NCBI GenBank assembly: GCA_018257865.1
Contig: JAEUBA010000060.1
Location: 124,001-188,000, forward strand
DNA from: Stereocaulon alpinum
Lineage: Eukaryota; Ascomycota; Lecanoromycetes; Lecanorales; Stereocaulaceae
Direction of reading: 5' to 3'
DNA: 64,000 nt
In this document: positions 46,668 to 58,299 of the stretch, one piece after another
How the letters are laid out: each line of letters opens with the position of its first letter
How positions within the stretch are numbered: the first letter of the stretch is position 1
Position numbers and translations under genes: made by a program
Notes under the pieces: model-generated
Databases searched by the model: none
Seen by the model: the letters and a program-made list of their open reading frames with translations, nothing else
Told to the model about the DNA's origin: nothing

Positions 46668-48209
46668 TTATGAACCCTTCTGCCTTTTCCCGCCCGGCCT
46701 TGGACTCTGCTTTACTTTGTTTGCACCTCCGACGCCGTTGACTTCTACCACTTCTTCTCCTGCGACGGCGCTGGCTCTCCGCCGCTTGCCGGTGACGTTG
46801 GGGCTTGCGTTTGCGCTGCCGCCTGGTGTGGCTCCTGCGCTGGGGTTTGTGCCTTGGTGGCTTCCTTGTGGGACCATGCTTACGCTTGTAGGACCGACTT
46901 GGTTCATGCTGTTTTGTAGTGCTAGGTTTGCCATTGAGGGTGTAGGAACCCCCATTGAGTTTTGGGGGGAGGTGGACTGATTCGAGTTCTGTGCAGGGAG
47001 TGAGAGGTGAGGGCCTTGAGCGGGAGAGAGGAAGTTGTTTTGTTGGAAGGCGTGGAAGTTGTGAGCTTGAGCTTGAGCTTGAGGGTTTAATTGGCCTGGG
47101 TGGTGCATGGCGGGGTTGAACTGTGGATTTTGTTGTGGATGTGGTTGCATTTGAGGATTCGCAAATGAGGAGCACATTTGTGTGAGAACATCTGCAGGAC
47201 CCATGTTTGGTCTTTGCCAGGCTTCTCGCATCAAGGGCGCCATTAATGAGATGATATCACTATTCTGTGGACGAGAGGTGTGAGCACTTCTTGGTATAAA
47301 AGGGTATGAGCAACTTACTTCGAAGAATTGTTGGATGGCGTTCGTCACCCCCATGTCAGTTACGGCCGATTTAGGTATAGGTATTTGTGGTGGCTGATCA
47401 TCAGGAGGCTGTGGTTGCGCCTTCCGTCGTTTGCCAGCGGCTTTGCTCATATTTGGCGACTGCTTGATCTCAGGGGACTCTGCAGCTGTTTGTACTAGGC
47501 TTGCTCGAGGGATGTATTCATTGTGCTCTGACGCGGCAATGTCCAATAAGTCCAGCTTGCCTTGTTGGTCGAATTGAGCACGTAGCGTACCCATTGAGAC
47601 AAGCTGAGAATGAGTAAGCTTCGAGCACGAATGTATGGGTTCAGAACACCCACCTGATGACCATTGGCGAACCAGTAGACCCATGAGCACCTATGACTTT
47701 CTACAAAGGCATTCCCGTTAGGTAGGTTCTTCTGGATTGGGGCGTCCATCATCATCTGGATGCTCTGTACTCCGCTGTTGAACCACCACCAATAGTACCT
47801 TGCTATAGCTGGAGTCGGGATCTCATATTGTTTTGTAGATTCATCGTTGGACGACCATAATGACTGTCTGAGCATCCCTTGTTTGGAGAAGTGTTGTTCC
47901 ACAAAGTTGTTCCAGAATACTATGTCGTTAGACTGTCTTCGACCTTGCTGTAGGGCTTGGTGATTTCCATCAATCCTTCCATTCAATTGGGATCTTGGGC
48001 TGACTGAGAATTGGCTAAGCTCGTATCCGAAGTTCAAAACCTTCAAGACGAAAAACCCAGCATTCATTGAGCTATGCATAGATTGCATCACAGCAGCTCG
48101 CTGTTGTTGCTGTTGTTGCTGTAAGTGAGCTTGCTGCTGAGCTTGTTGTTGGACTTGCTGCTGCTGTGCTTGCTGCTGTTGAGGATTCGGTTGAGGTTGC
48201 TGGTTTTGC

Positions 48210-48250
<41 letters not shown>

Positions 48251-48640
48251 TGCTTGTTGCTGAGCCTGCTGTTGCTGTTGTGCAGCTTGACTCTGCTGCT
48301 GCTGCTCCTGTTGCCTCTGGGCCTGCTGGCGAGCCTGCATTTGAGCTTGCTGTTGACGTTGGGCAGCGACAGCCGTTGCTGGATCTGGAGGAGCCGGTAT
48401 CTGGGGCTGAGAAGTCACGGGTGGTTGAGAAGCTGGCTGCCCTTGAGCCGAGGTAGCTTGGCTGACGGCTTGCTGCATTGCCATTTGATGCTGCATCAAT
48501 GTCTGCTGTTGATGAGCTTGGTGTTGTACTTGTTGCTGTTGCTGTTGCTGGGCTTGCTGAGCCTGAGCCTGGGCCTGTTGCTGCTGCTGCTGGGCTTGTT
48601 GGACCTGCTGCTGCTGCTGTTGCTGCTGGGCTTGTTGGGC

Positions 48641-48709
<69 letters not shown>

Positions 48710-48723
48710 AGCATTCTGTTGGC

Positions 48724-48763
<40 letters not shown>

Positions 48764-48986
48764 AGCCGCGGCCGCATGCTGCTGTTGTTGTTGGCTCTGT
48801 TGTTGTTGCATTCTAGCCTGTTGCTGTTGCTGCAGCTGCTGCTGCTGTTGCTGAGCCTGCATTTGATGCTGGAGGTGTGGGGGTAGGGAAACACGCATGG
48901 TTTGAGGCTGGAAAATCGGGGCTTGGGTCATTGGTTGATTTCCATTGCCAGACATTATTCCCCCGTTTGGCTGCTGATGTTGCTGT

Positions 48987-49019
<33 letters not shown>

Positions 49020-49818
49020 AATTGCTGTTGCTGTTGCTGTGCCATCATCCGTTGCTGTACAATTTGCTGCTGCTGCTGATGGGCAGCTTGCCGCTGCGCC
49101 TGAAGGAATTGAGGGTTCGGGGCTTGCACTAACACAAAGTCGTCAGTGAATTATTGGGACATATTAAATTTAGCGGTCAACAATGGCAAAGCCTGTCGGA
49201 GGACGACAACACAGAAAGGCCATGTAGACGAAGAACGCGTGAGTGAAGCTGATCATTGCAACGTTGGTGCACCTTTGTTTTCGGCGAACCTCTTGGGAGG
49301 CATGAGCATTTCGAATGGTGGATGTCGACAAAGGCAGTCTTCTCAATACAGGAGCGAAGGTGCTGATCGAAGACTGCGTACATTCTCGTTGATAGTGTCG
49401 TGTTCAGGTAACAATGATAGACTCGGAGTGCCTTTGTTGACCGCTCGGGCTTATGGTTGTAGAGCGAAAGGGAAAAACATGACTTACTCATCTGCTGAGG
49501 CTGACTATACATCTGTTGATGTGGCGTTAAATGTCCTAGCGCTTGAGCACTTACACCACCTCCAGAACCTCCAGGAGGTGGTCCACCTGGCATCATGCCC
49601 GGCATAATTTGCCCTGCCTGGCTAACTTGTGGTCCACCAGGCCCCGCCATTCCAGGATGTAATTGCTGGGCCATCGACACTCCGGGCTGCCCTCCACCAG
49701 GCATACCTTGGTTGGATGGATGGCCATGCACCATTGGTTGACCGCCATGCGGTATGCCGGCGTGCCCAGGCATACCAGGGTGTGTGGGGAAGGATGGAGG
49801 CATAGTTGCCGTTATCAT
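46668..49818 (-). CDS. ptaB: PtaB-like LIM-binding transcriptional regulator, Gln-rich
   Basis: Predicted complement join(46668..47264, 47319..47603, 47654..49128, 49488..49818), 895 aa. Residues 1-110 are Gly/Pro/Met-rich. About 125-460 are mostly glutamine, coded by CAG/CAA tracts. A LIM-domain-binding region follows at about 465-700: DIVFWNNFVEQHFSKQGMLR, IARYYWWWFNSGVQSIQMMM, then LVSMGTLRAQFDQQGKLDLL and NAIQQFFE. The tail ends in a basic patch (GKRRRAS, PGGKRQKGS). In Aspergillus PtaB partners SomA, and in yeast the related Mfg1 partners Flo8, to control adhesion, development and biofilm formation; nuclear. The first intron is long (359 bp). The 54-bp last intron (GTAAGT, CACAG) and a 72-bp stretch at about residue 487-510 are stop-free multiples of three. 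Confidence 0.8.
48075..49080 (-). repeat. CAG/CAA glutamine tracts inside the PtaB gene
   Basis: Minus-strand coding reads long runs of CAG/CAA broken by Ala, His, Arg and Pro codons. The longest pure runs are near 48640-48715 and 48727-48764. Pure CAG runs such as those at 48218-48247 are candidates for length variation between strains. Confidence 0.9.
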
Positions 49819-52800
49819 CGTAGCTGTGCAGCTTGGTATAAATTGCGTAGTAGGTCGATCCGCGCTCGGGGCGAGGAAGAGTACGAACGAAGCTCAGGCG
49901 CAATCGAGCACGAGACCTCCGTGCTAGATTCTGTTGTAGTCCCTCGCAGGTTTTGCTTCACTCTTACAGCACTAGCCTCCCCAGGTTCCAGATCTATAGT
50001 TTTCCCGTCCCACGACAGGAACCCTAAGTCTTTCGTTGTAGCTATCCGAGTCGTATCAGCATCGCGACTTGCTGAGCTGAAATCTCATAGGGTCGCCCGC
50101 GCGCTCACTGCGCCGACCCAGGAGTATCGCTAATGAGGCGCAGGTACAAGTCTTGCCGCAACCGTTGACGAGCCAGGAGATAATCTCGGTCACGTCAACA
50201 TCCCAGAGTTAAAGACACTTCGCCCTTCGGATTTCAGTCCGCTGTCTTTTGTCACGTTCGCGGTATCTCCCAATTCTTGGTGTTCCTTGAGACGGTCTCT
50301 CTGACTGCGACAGAATGGCGGGAGTGTTGTGGGTGTTCCTCGGGTGGTGGTGGGCGTGACAGCTGTGGGCGAGGACAACACGCACGTAGAAGCTAAAGCA
50401 AGTAATAGTAAGTGAAAACAGAAGTATTCAGTCCAATTGTCATGAAGCGCAAGAGGCATTCCGTCAATCTCAGCGCAGATCACGAACCTCGTCGAACTAC
50501 TAGTAGCAATGCAGACTAGCGCCGCGCCGAGAAATTTGAACCACTAGAATTTCACACATTTTCCTCTTCGTACATCTTCGGCGTCCTTCACCACTTATCA
50601 CATCACCCTTTTAGGAGCGATCTAGAGCTTCGCGATGAACCAGTATACTATAGGTATGTAATCAGATACGTCATTATCCCTTGCACAGTCCGCATACGTC
50701 GGGAAGATGACAACAACATAAAAGTCTTCTTTTCCCAGCTGAGTCGACCTTGAAGAGACCAATCCTTCGGACCCCTTCGCCGGGTGTCTGCTACTTGCCA
50801 GTATACCTTGTCTGACCACTACCACGATCATCATACTGCCCTTGCACTCGCCACCGTTGTTTTCCAAGTAGCTGACCGAGTGACATACGAACAGGCCTCC
50901 ATACCCTACGGCCGCAAAGGCATCCTCCCGCTTCCTACATACCCATTGTACCTTTGAATGCCCTACACTGGACTCAGAGCTTGCGAGGCTCGCTACCTAT
51001 TCTCAAGGCTGAACGCTACTGCCTGACACGCAAGGTAAGCGGACCTGACTCCTACTTCACCAATTGTATGCTTTCTTCTCCTATGATGAAAATCTACCTA
51101 CATTCGCAGTTTTCATGGAAGGCTGGTGCATGTTTAGAACCTATTAAGTCGCCAGACCTGTGACCACGAATCTTCCTTGGATGTCTGATAGAGAACAATA
51201 CATTTGCCCATTCTTGATTCTAATTTGTTTGGACGTCGCTCAGGCGCTAATCCGAACCGTCCTTAGATGATCACAATGTCAAACAATCCACCACGACTGA
51301 CATAGAAGCGTACGGCATCCCTTTCCAAGGGCGGCTCATCCCGGAAGATGCATCCGACACATGGCATCGGACGAGTTGAGCAATTGAGTCTCAGGTAAGT
51401 TATGATGTTTCTTTACGGTGGGTTCCATTGATCTCTAATTGTGGTCATCATCTTTGTCTTGGGGGCCAATCGTCCATAATCGGTGCAGAGCGACCAGTTG
51501 GTATGCCCTTCATCATCGCCAGTAATGGCTCACCTCGCCCTTGGGTTTCTGCAACGACCTCTCTCAGAGGCCTGAAGTCTCTGCAATCCCATACTGCCAC
51601 TTCCCCTTCTGCTTCTGGCTTCTTTGGTGTGATCATTTTGTAGATAGGAACAGATGATAGCCACGACGTCTAACTCGGTTCCGAGTGCAATCCTATCGAG
51701 CTTCACAATCCATCGTTTCAACTGGACCGCATACAAGAATGTGTGAAACGTCCTAGTGGGACGCCATCAAGATCTAAACTGTAATGCCATTCACAGAAAA
51801 GTCGAACAATATCTAAAGCTCCGGACTCCAAACCTCTCAACGGTTATCAGAAGAGTCCCTTCATCTTGTCGAAAACCTACACAGCTCAAGCACACCTGTT
51901 GCAGCTAGTGGTCGTCCCAGTACTACTCAAACGTATAACAATCGTAGGGGATCCGATCGCTAATGTCGAAGATCGTCCATAGATACGCCCTCAGGTTACA
52001 AACATAGAGAAGCCGAAATGCAATAGCCCATTGCCTCTGCGAAAATGACATTGTATGGACCAATGCCAAGATTCTTGTGGCTGAGGCCTTCCTCGTCTAC
52101 CTACCTACCTTTTTGGGTATCAGCTACGGTCCAGGCTGGTGACGCATTGTACAGTACATACGAGCCCCTCTTCTTGAGCATCTCCATTGCTCGGGCGTCG
52201 TCGCTCACCGCTGCAATGTCATCAGTATCCATAACCGGCCAAACCGTTGTCGAGGGACGCAATTCTCTTGGCTCTTTGCCAGCTGGAGGGGCCTTAACCG
52301 ATCGGCCTGGATGTAGATAGTAGTAAGGACTTGATTCTCAGGACTTGGCACTCCAATCACTCTGCCACCCACTGATCAGAAACCTTACTTCGCTAATAAC
52401 GAAGTGGGATGTTATCAAGTCCAACAAAGGTACGAATTGAGTCCTTATTACTGCGAATCCAACGCCATAACAGTCACAACACGTTATTAGATGATCGTAC
52501 CTCAAACCTATCAGGATTTCACAAACCTAGACTGTGTTCTTCAAGTGGGCTGTTTCCGGGCGCGAGCCAATCGTTCTTCCTTGACTTTCAGTCCCCAAAA
52601 TCTCAGCTCCGAACAACTCCATATGTATATTATGGTGGCGGAGTCGTACTTACAAGGTCTTCAACATTCTCACCAAGAACCAGGAATGTTTGGTATACAA
52701 GAAATCTGTGATCTATGAGTGGGAAAAGGGAAGGAAGGAATGCCAAGAAGTCTTGAAGTTTTGCGTAAGGTATGCTTGGTCTACTAAAAGTCGCGTAAGG

Positions 52801-53298
52801 CTCAGATTAGCTATTGTCTTGCAACGATGCCATACCTAGACATTCCCGGACTACTAAACGATAAATTGAACGTTGGCCATTAGTATCCCTACAGGGTTTT
52901 ATAGCGAGCCTTATAGGGGGTGCAAGGATACCGACCGGCGCTACAAACGGCACTTGTCAAAGCGTCAAGATGGATACAGCAAGCCCAACCGGAAGCTTTC
53001 CACTACCCCGTATATTGCACCACAGCCTTCTCATGGCTTGCCAAATAACAGCTGGAGCATAGAAAAAAAGACCTTCCATCCCTCACATTAATCCTAAACA
53101 GTTCTTGTGCCCGGATAAACACCACGGGCATGGGTTTTGCGCTGAACGCTTCCACTAACCGGTTCGTTGACTACGAGAGTAGAAGATGGACGCACTTTCG
53201 CTCTTGCACGTGTGTACAGACCCTCGTCCGGAAAACTTGTGCACCGCGGAAGTGCATTTGCATGACTTTGAGAATTACTCGACAGCGCTCAAGTTGTG
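49819..53298. other. 3.5 kb gene-poor region
   Basis: No supported gene. The best small candidate is a minus-strand frame at 50190-50483. From an internal Met it gives MPLALHDNWTEYFCFHLLLL followed by a Thr/Pro-rich part, which might be a small secreted protein, but splice support is absent. Other frames (51428-51643, 52409-52718, 53130-53357) show no domain. Confidence 0.45.
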
Positions 53299-54887
53299 AT
53301 GGATGCTCCCTGGAACGCAGCCATTGTGGCTCCTGGCCACGACATCTCTCCTCATAGCAAGTTCAAAGAAGCTACTGTATCGACAACCTGTGTGGATATA
53401 CACCATGATGAACAGAACACCCCACTGGCTCCAAGGGATGCATGACTTGCAGCTTGGAAGGTGCTTTGCGGAGCGATCCTCGTCCAGGCATTACTATTTA
53501 GTAGGCTCAGCCAACAGTCAAAGATAGCATATCGCAGTTCTCTCAGCTCACATACTTCCTAGGCTTTCCACTCACCTTCGGCGTTTTCCAACAGTACTTT
53601 CAAACATCTCACCTCTTCCAACAAAGTCAAAACTCTCCTTGGATAGGGGTACTTAGCATTGGTGTTCCGTTCCTGGATGCGCCTCTCATGGCTTACATCT
53701 GTCAGAAGCAGCACATCAGGTTACAGTATCACATCATCCTTGGATGGTTGTTATGTGTCATATCCACGGTAGCGGCTGCATTCTGCAATTCGATGCTTGC
53801 ACTCGTCTGTACACAAGGTCTGCTAGATGGCATTGGGTGCTTCATTCTAGATGTGCCCGTACTTTTGATCCTCAACACATGGTTCATCAGACGCCGAGGC
53901 CTTGCTTATGGGATCACATTCGCTGCTATGGATGTGTTTGGCTTTGGGTTTTCCTTCCTTGCTCAAGCGTTGCTTCGAAAGTACTGCTTCAAGGCTACGC
54001 CGCTCATATTCGCGGCTGCCATGTTCGCTATTCCTGGTGCAACCATGTTCCTTCTACAGGAGCGGAGCCGCGACCCATTACCACGAAATCGAAAACTCTC
54101 CGCAATTGAACTTCCTCAGCCTCCCGTTCCAGAGGGTCGTTGCCTTACGGAACGCGTGTACTATAGGCGTCCGATCTTCTACCTTCTTTCTCTCTCCAAC
54201 CTCATGCAAGCATTTGCATTCTACCTGCCATTCATTTACGTTCCCTCTTTCGCTACCGACCTTGGCTACACCCAAACTGAGGGCGCCCTAGTGCTCGCCA
54301 TCGCAAATCTCGCCCAAATCATTGGCGAAGTAGGCTTCGGCAAGCTCTCAGACAAGGTGCCCTTTCAAGGCCTCTGTGTACTGGGCTCTTCGCTAGTGGC
54401 CGCCATCGCAACTCTGACTTTATGGTATCTGTCCCACACCTTAATACGATTAATCTTTTTCGGAATAGTCTTCAGCACCTTTGCAAGCGGCTTCATCTCA
54501 TTGTGGGCTCGAATCGGAACCTATTTCGGCGAGAACGAGGCCCAGAACATTTACAGCGTCATGTCGTTTGGTCGTGGCGTTGGCAACATTGCTTCTGGAC
54601 CTATCAGCGTGGTTTTGCTGAAGAATCCGAGACCGGTAGACCGAAGCACTTACGCTATTGGTAAATACCAGGGCGTCGTTTCGTACGTGATTTCCTGTAT
54701 GGCATTGAGTGTGCTGCTGGGTAGTGTGAGCTTCTTTGCAGTTGGGCATGAGGAGAAAACGCAGAGAAAGAAGTTGGGAGTTTCTGCTGAGCCTCTTGCC
54801 GACCGAGGCAGCGTCGCTATAGACTCTGTGGTGACTGGGTTGCTGGGAGTGACCAAGACTATTACCCTGTACATAGATCGAAATTGA
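53299..54887 (+). pseudogene. monocarboxylate-type MFS transporter with in-frame TGA
   Basis: Reads as join(53299..53500, 53563..54887). Exon 2 (442 aa) holds helices 2-12 of the fungal MCT/MCH family: FPLTFGVFQQYFQTS, NTWFIRRRGLAYGI, LGYTQTEGALVLAIANLAQI, GKLSDKVP and SFGRGVGNIASGPISVVLL. Exon 1 would supply the start and helix 1 (LAPRDA, then LAAWKVLCGAILVQALLF, where relatives read PPDGG before AAW). A TGA at 53443-53445 interrupts it exactly at that motif, as if Gly GGA had become TGA. A weak alternative intron 53390-53452 (GTGTGG donor, 63 bp) would bypass the stop but remove the motif. Relatives carry monocarboxylates, riboflavin or similar solutes across the plasma membrane. Called a pseudogene with reserve. 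Confidence 0.6.
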
Positions 54888-55292
54888 AAGAATGAACATA
54901 TACTAGCGTATAACGCGAATGCAAGCAATTTGGAGCAGATTTCTCAAGGTTTACCTTCTATAAACCCCCCAATTTCAAGAGGATGTAGATATCACAAGCC
55001 TACAATTTGTGCGGAATGGATTGTGAACAGCAACCGAAACATGTCATGTGGCTGGTGGCCGAGCATGAGCTTGCTTTTCCCTTGGCGCATTCACGGCTAC
55101 TTCCATACCAAGCTTGTCTCGATCCTTCGAGCCACCACACCACGAAGGCGTAGCAACGACCTGGAGTAACCTTGCCCAGGCACACTGCCTTCCTGTACAG
55201 CAGTATTTCCGATTCAAGGTACTCACATCCACCAGAAACAGGCACGCTGCCCCTACATACTGCAGCAGGAGGGAATCGATCATACCGACAAC
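54888..55292. other. intergenic, V-ATPase subunit B promoter
   Basis: Nothing else recognised. Frames on the minus strand (55000-55334) carry no domain. Confidence 0.5.
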
Positions 55293-57193
55293 ATGGCGAC
55301 TGAAGTTACAGATCACCGAATGACTAGCATTCATCCTCGAATCAGATACAATACCATCGGGGGTGTCAATGGTCCGCTAGTCATTCTAGACAATGTAAGA
55401 TCTGTCACGGAACTCCCGATCTGGCTACTAACTTAGTTGCTACAGGTCAAATTCCCAAGATATAACGAGATCGTTAGCTTGACGTTGCCTGATGGATCGG
55501 AGAGGTCGGGGCAGGTGCTCGAAGCTCGAGGTACGAAGGGTCCCATATAACACATGGTCACGGACAATGGCTGACTCGAGATACATCTAGGCAACCGAGC
55601 AGTTGTTCAAGTACGCCAATTAGGGCTGCGTTGAGAGTCGCCACGGTGCTAATTCAACATAGGTATTCGAGGGTACATCAGGCATCGATGTCAAGAAGGT
55701 TAGAAAGGCACTACGCCAGCTTGGTTCGAGGTCATTAACAACTGCTAGACAAAAGTCGAATTCACAGGGCACAACCTAAAGATCGGAGTCTCTGAGGACA
55801 TGCTGGGACGTATATTCGATGGATCAGGAAGAGCCATCGACAAGGGACCGAAGGTTCTTGCGGAAGATTATCTCGATATCAACGGCAGTCCTATCAATCC
55901 CTACTCTCGAGTACGTTCCTGCCAAGCCTACAAATTACATGAAGCTGATACGAGACCAGGTGTACCCGGAAGAGATGATCGCAACCGGGATATCAGCTAT
56001 AGATACCATGAATTCGATTGCTCGAGGGCAAAAGATCCCCATCTTCTCAGCTGCTGGTTTACCACATAACGAAATCGCTGCCCAGATATGTCGCCAAGCT
56101 GGTCTAGTCAACAAGCCTACAAAGGACGTTCATGACGGGCATGAGGAGAATTTCTCAATCGTTTTCGCCGCTATGGGTGTCAATATGGAGACGAGTCGTT
56201 TCTTCACTAGGGATTTCGAGGAGAACGGCAGTATGGAGAGAGTCACACTGTTCCTGAACTTGGCAAACGACCCTACGTAAGATCTAGTATTTAGTTCGGT
56301 CAAGGTAGAAGCTCACAGAAGCAGTATCGAGCGAATCATCACTCCACGTCTTGCCCTCACCACTGCCGAATACTACGCCTACCAGCTGGAGAAGCACGTC
56401 TTGGTCATCCTCACAGATCTGACAGCCTACTGCGATGCTCTTCGAGAAGTTTCAGCCGCTAGAGAAGAAGTGCCAGGTCGACGTGGATATCCAGGTTACA
56501 TGTACACTGACTTGTCGACGATTTACGAGCGTGCCGGTCGTGTTGAAGGACGCAACGGCTCGATTACGCAAATCCCAATTCTGACTATGCCTAACGACGG
56601 TACGGCTCCGATCAATGACCTCTTGGAGCATGCTAACAAAGAATTCAGACATCACCCACCCTATTCCCGATCTAACAGGCTACATTACGGAAGGCCAAAT
56701 CTTCATTGATCGTCAACTCCATAACAAAGGCGTCTACCCACCCATCAACGTCCTCCCTTCCCTCTCCCGTCTTATGAAATCTGCTATTGGCGAAGGCCAT
56801 ACCCGCAAAGATCACGGTGATGTCTCAAATCAACTCTACGCGAAATATGCCATCGGTCGAGACGCAGCATCCATGAAAGCTGTCGTTGGTGAAGAAGCTC
56901 TGTCATCCGAAGATAAGCTCTCCCTCGAGTTCCTAGATAAGTTCGAGCGGACATTCATCTCGCAATCCGCGTATGAGAGCCGGACTATCTACGAGAGCAT
57001 AGATCTCGCGTGGAGCTTGTTGAGGATATATCCCAAGGAGTTGCTGAACCGGATACCAAAGAAAATCCTCGATGAATTCTACCAGCGCTCGGGCAAGGGA
57101 AAGAGAGGCAACAAAGATACAAGGGATAACGAGGAGCACGACGAGCAGCCACAGACTAACGGTGAGCAAAACGAGGACTTGATTGAGACCTAG
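55293..57193 (+). CDS. VMA2: V-type proton ATPase subunit B
   Basis: Predicted join(55293..55394, 55446..55530, 55591..55610, 55663..55698, 55749..55910, 55960..56276, 56325..56599, 56649..57193), 513 aa, standard length. All eight exons join in frame, including a 20-nt exon and a 36-nt exon. Landmarks: RIRYNTIGGVNGPLVILDN at the start, GNRAVVQVFEGTSGID, GHNLKIGVSEDMLGRIFDGS, ATGISAIDTMNSIARGQKIP, FSAAGLPHNEIAAQICRQAG, FTRDFEENGSMERVTLFLN, TDLTAYCDALREVSAAREEV, PGRRGYPGYMYTDLSTIYER, then THPIPDLTGYITEGQIF. Subunit B is the non-catalytic nucleotide-binding subunit of the V1 head, which with subunit A hydrolyses ATP to acidify vacuoles. The C-terminal 40 residues are Lys/Glu/Asn-rich and variable. 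Confidence 0.95.
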
Positions 57194-57497
57194 GAGAGCA
57201 GCTTTCCCCAATTGCATGCACAGAGAGGCGGAGATCAATGTCTTGACTACCTTAGGTTGGCAGGTTGATTTTGGTACTGCCTAAATGCGTTGAGCGGATG
57301 GAATGTACTAGTATAGATACAATGCTGAGCTTCCATCACCGTCGATATGCTCCATTCGATGCTGTTTTTCCCCAAACGCCACTCGCTATGCAGGGTATCA
57401 ATCCATGTATGCCGCTAAATCGCAAGACCCAATTATTCTTCCCACCTCTTATGCGAAACCTCCATCTTCCTCCAACGTCACAGCTTCCCCTCTATCC
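57194..57497. other. short intergenic between convergent genes
   Basis: Shared 3' flank of V-ATPase B and frataxin; nothing recognised. Confidence 0.5.
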
Positions 57498-58201
57498 CTA
57501 GTCCATATCATTCTTCCTCCTCCTCCCAGCAACGACCCCAACCTCCCCCTCAAGCAACCCACTCAACGTACTCCCATCCCTCAAATAAACCCACTCCCCT
57601 TCTCCCTCCCCACTACCAACCCAATCATACCTCTTCGGCCCACTCACAGGACTACTCAGCCATATCTGCTTGTTCGGCGGCTGTTTATTCAACACGTACG
57701 TCCCGTGCGGTGGAAACATCAATGTCAGGACCCCCGCCTGTCATATGCACTCTTCCCATTAGCAAAATACACTTCCCATGTTTTTCGAGCAGTTGAATGC
57801 TAGGAAGGGAGTGGGGGTAACAGTACGGAATATTCTACATCCACGTCCTCGCGCTCCTCTTGTAGTTCTTCGAGCTGGGATACTAGGGCGTCGATGTAGG
57901 TGTCGCTTAGTTTGTGGTAGTCGGATAGGGAGAGGGGGGTTGGGTTGGTTGGATGTGGTGACACTGGAGGCGGAGCTTGTAGGGTGTGGGATGTTGAGAA
58001 TGGGCGGGGGTGGAGGGGGTGCTGGTGTTGGGAGGGGGTTTTCGGGTGAGGATGGGGTTGATAGCGTTGAAGTGCCGGCGTTCGGAGAGGGTGTTGTGAG
58101 CGGAGTGTGGATGTTCTTCTTAGGAATGGGGGAGTGGGTGAGAAGGAGGATGATTTTCGAAGGGCGAAGCGGAGGAGGTGGGTGGGGATGGTGGGGGGCA
58201 T
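57498..58201 (-). CDS. YFH1: mitochondrial frataxin
   Basis: Predicted complement join(57498..57737, 57827..58201), 204 aa, one 89-bp intron (GTACTG, ATGACAG) joined in frame. Residues 1-80 are rich in Arg, Ser, Pro and His without acids, a clear mitochondrial presequence (LLRFALRKSSSF). The frataxin fold follows: SLSDYHKLSDTYIDALVSQL, the acidic helix EELQEEREDVDVEYS, then GVLTLMFPPHGTYVLNKQPP and NKQIWLSSPVSGPKRYDWVG, and EWVYLRDGSTLSGLLEGEVG. Frataxin acts in the matrix in iron-sulfur cluster assembly with the Nfs1-Isd11-Isu complex. The gene directly borders the eroded repeat block on its 5' side, so its promoter lies within a few hundred bases of that block. Confidence 0.93.
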
Positions 58202-58299
58202 TTGGTCGAGTGAGTCTTTATTAGGTGGTGTACATGAATTAGGATCGGGATTTATAGGTACGGTATGGTGGAGGGAGGTGTTTGGATTTTTTGCCGGTC

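Noticed and set aside
48125..48886. 253-codon Leu-rich frame opposite the PtaB gene
   Set aside because: It is the antisense of CAG tracts; the minus strand carries the LIM-binding domain and correct introns.
53443..53445. TGA recoded as selenocysteine or read through
   Set aside because: Relatives have Gly at this motif, filamentous ascomycetes are not known to use selenocysteine, and no context supports readthrough; mutation or splicing is simpler.
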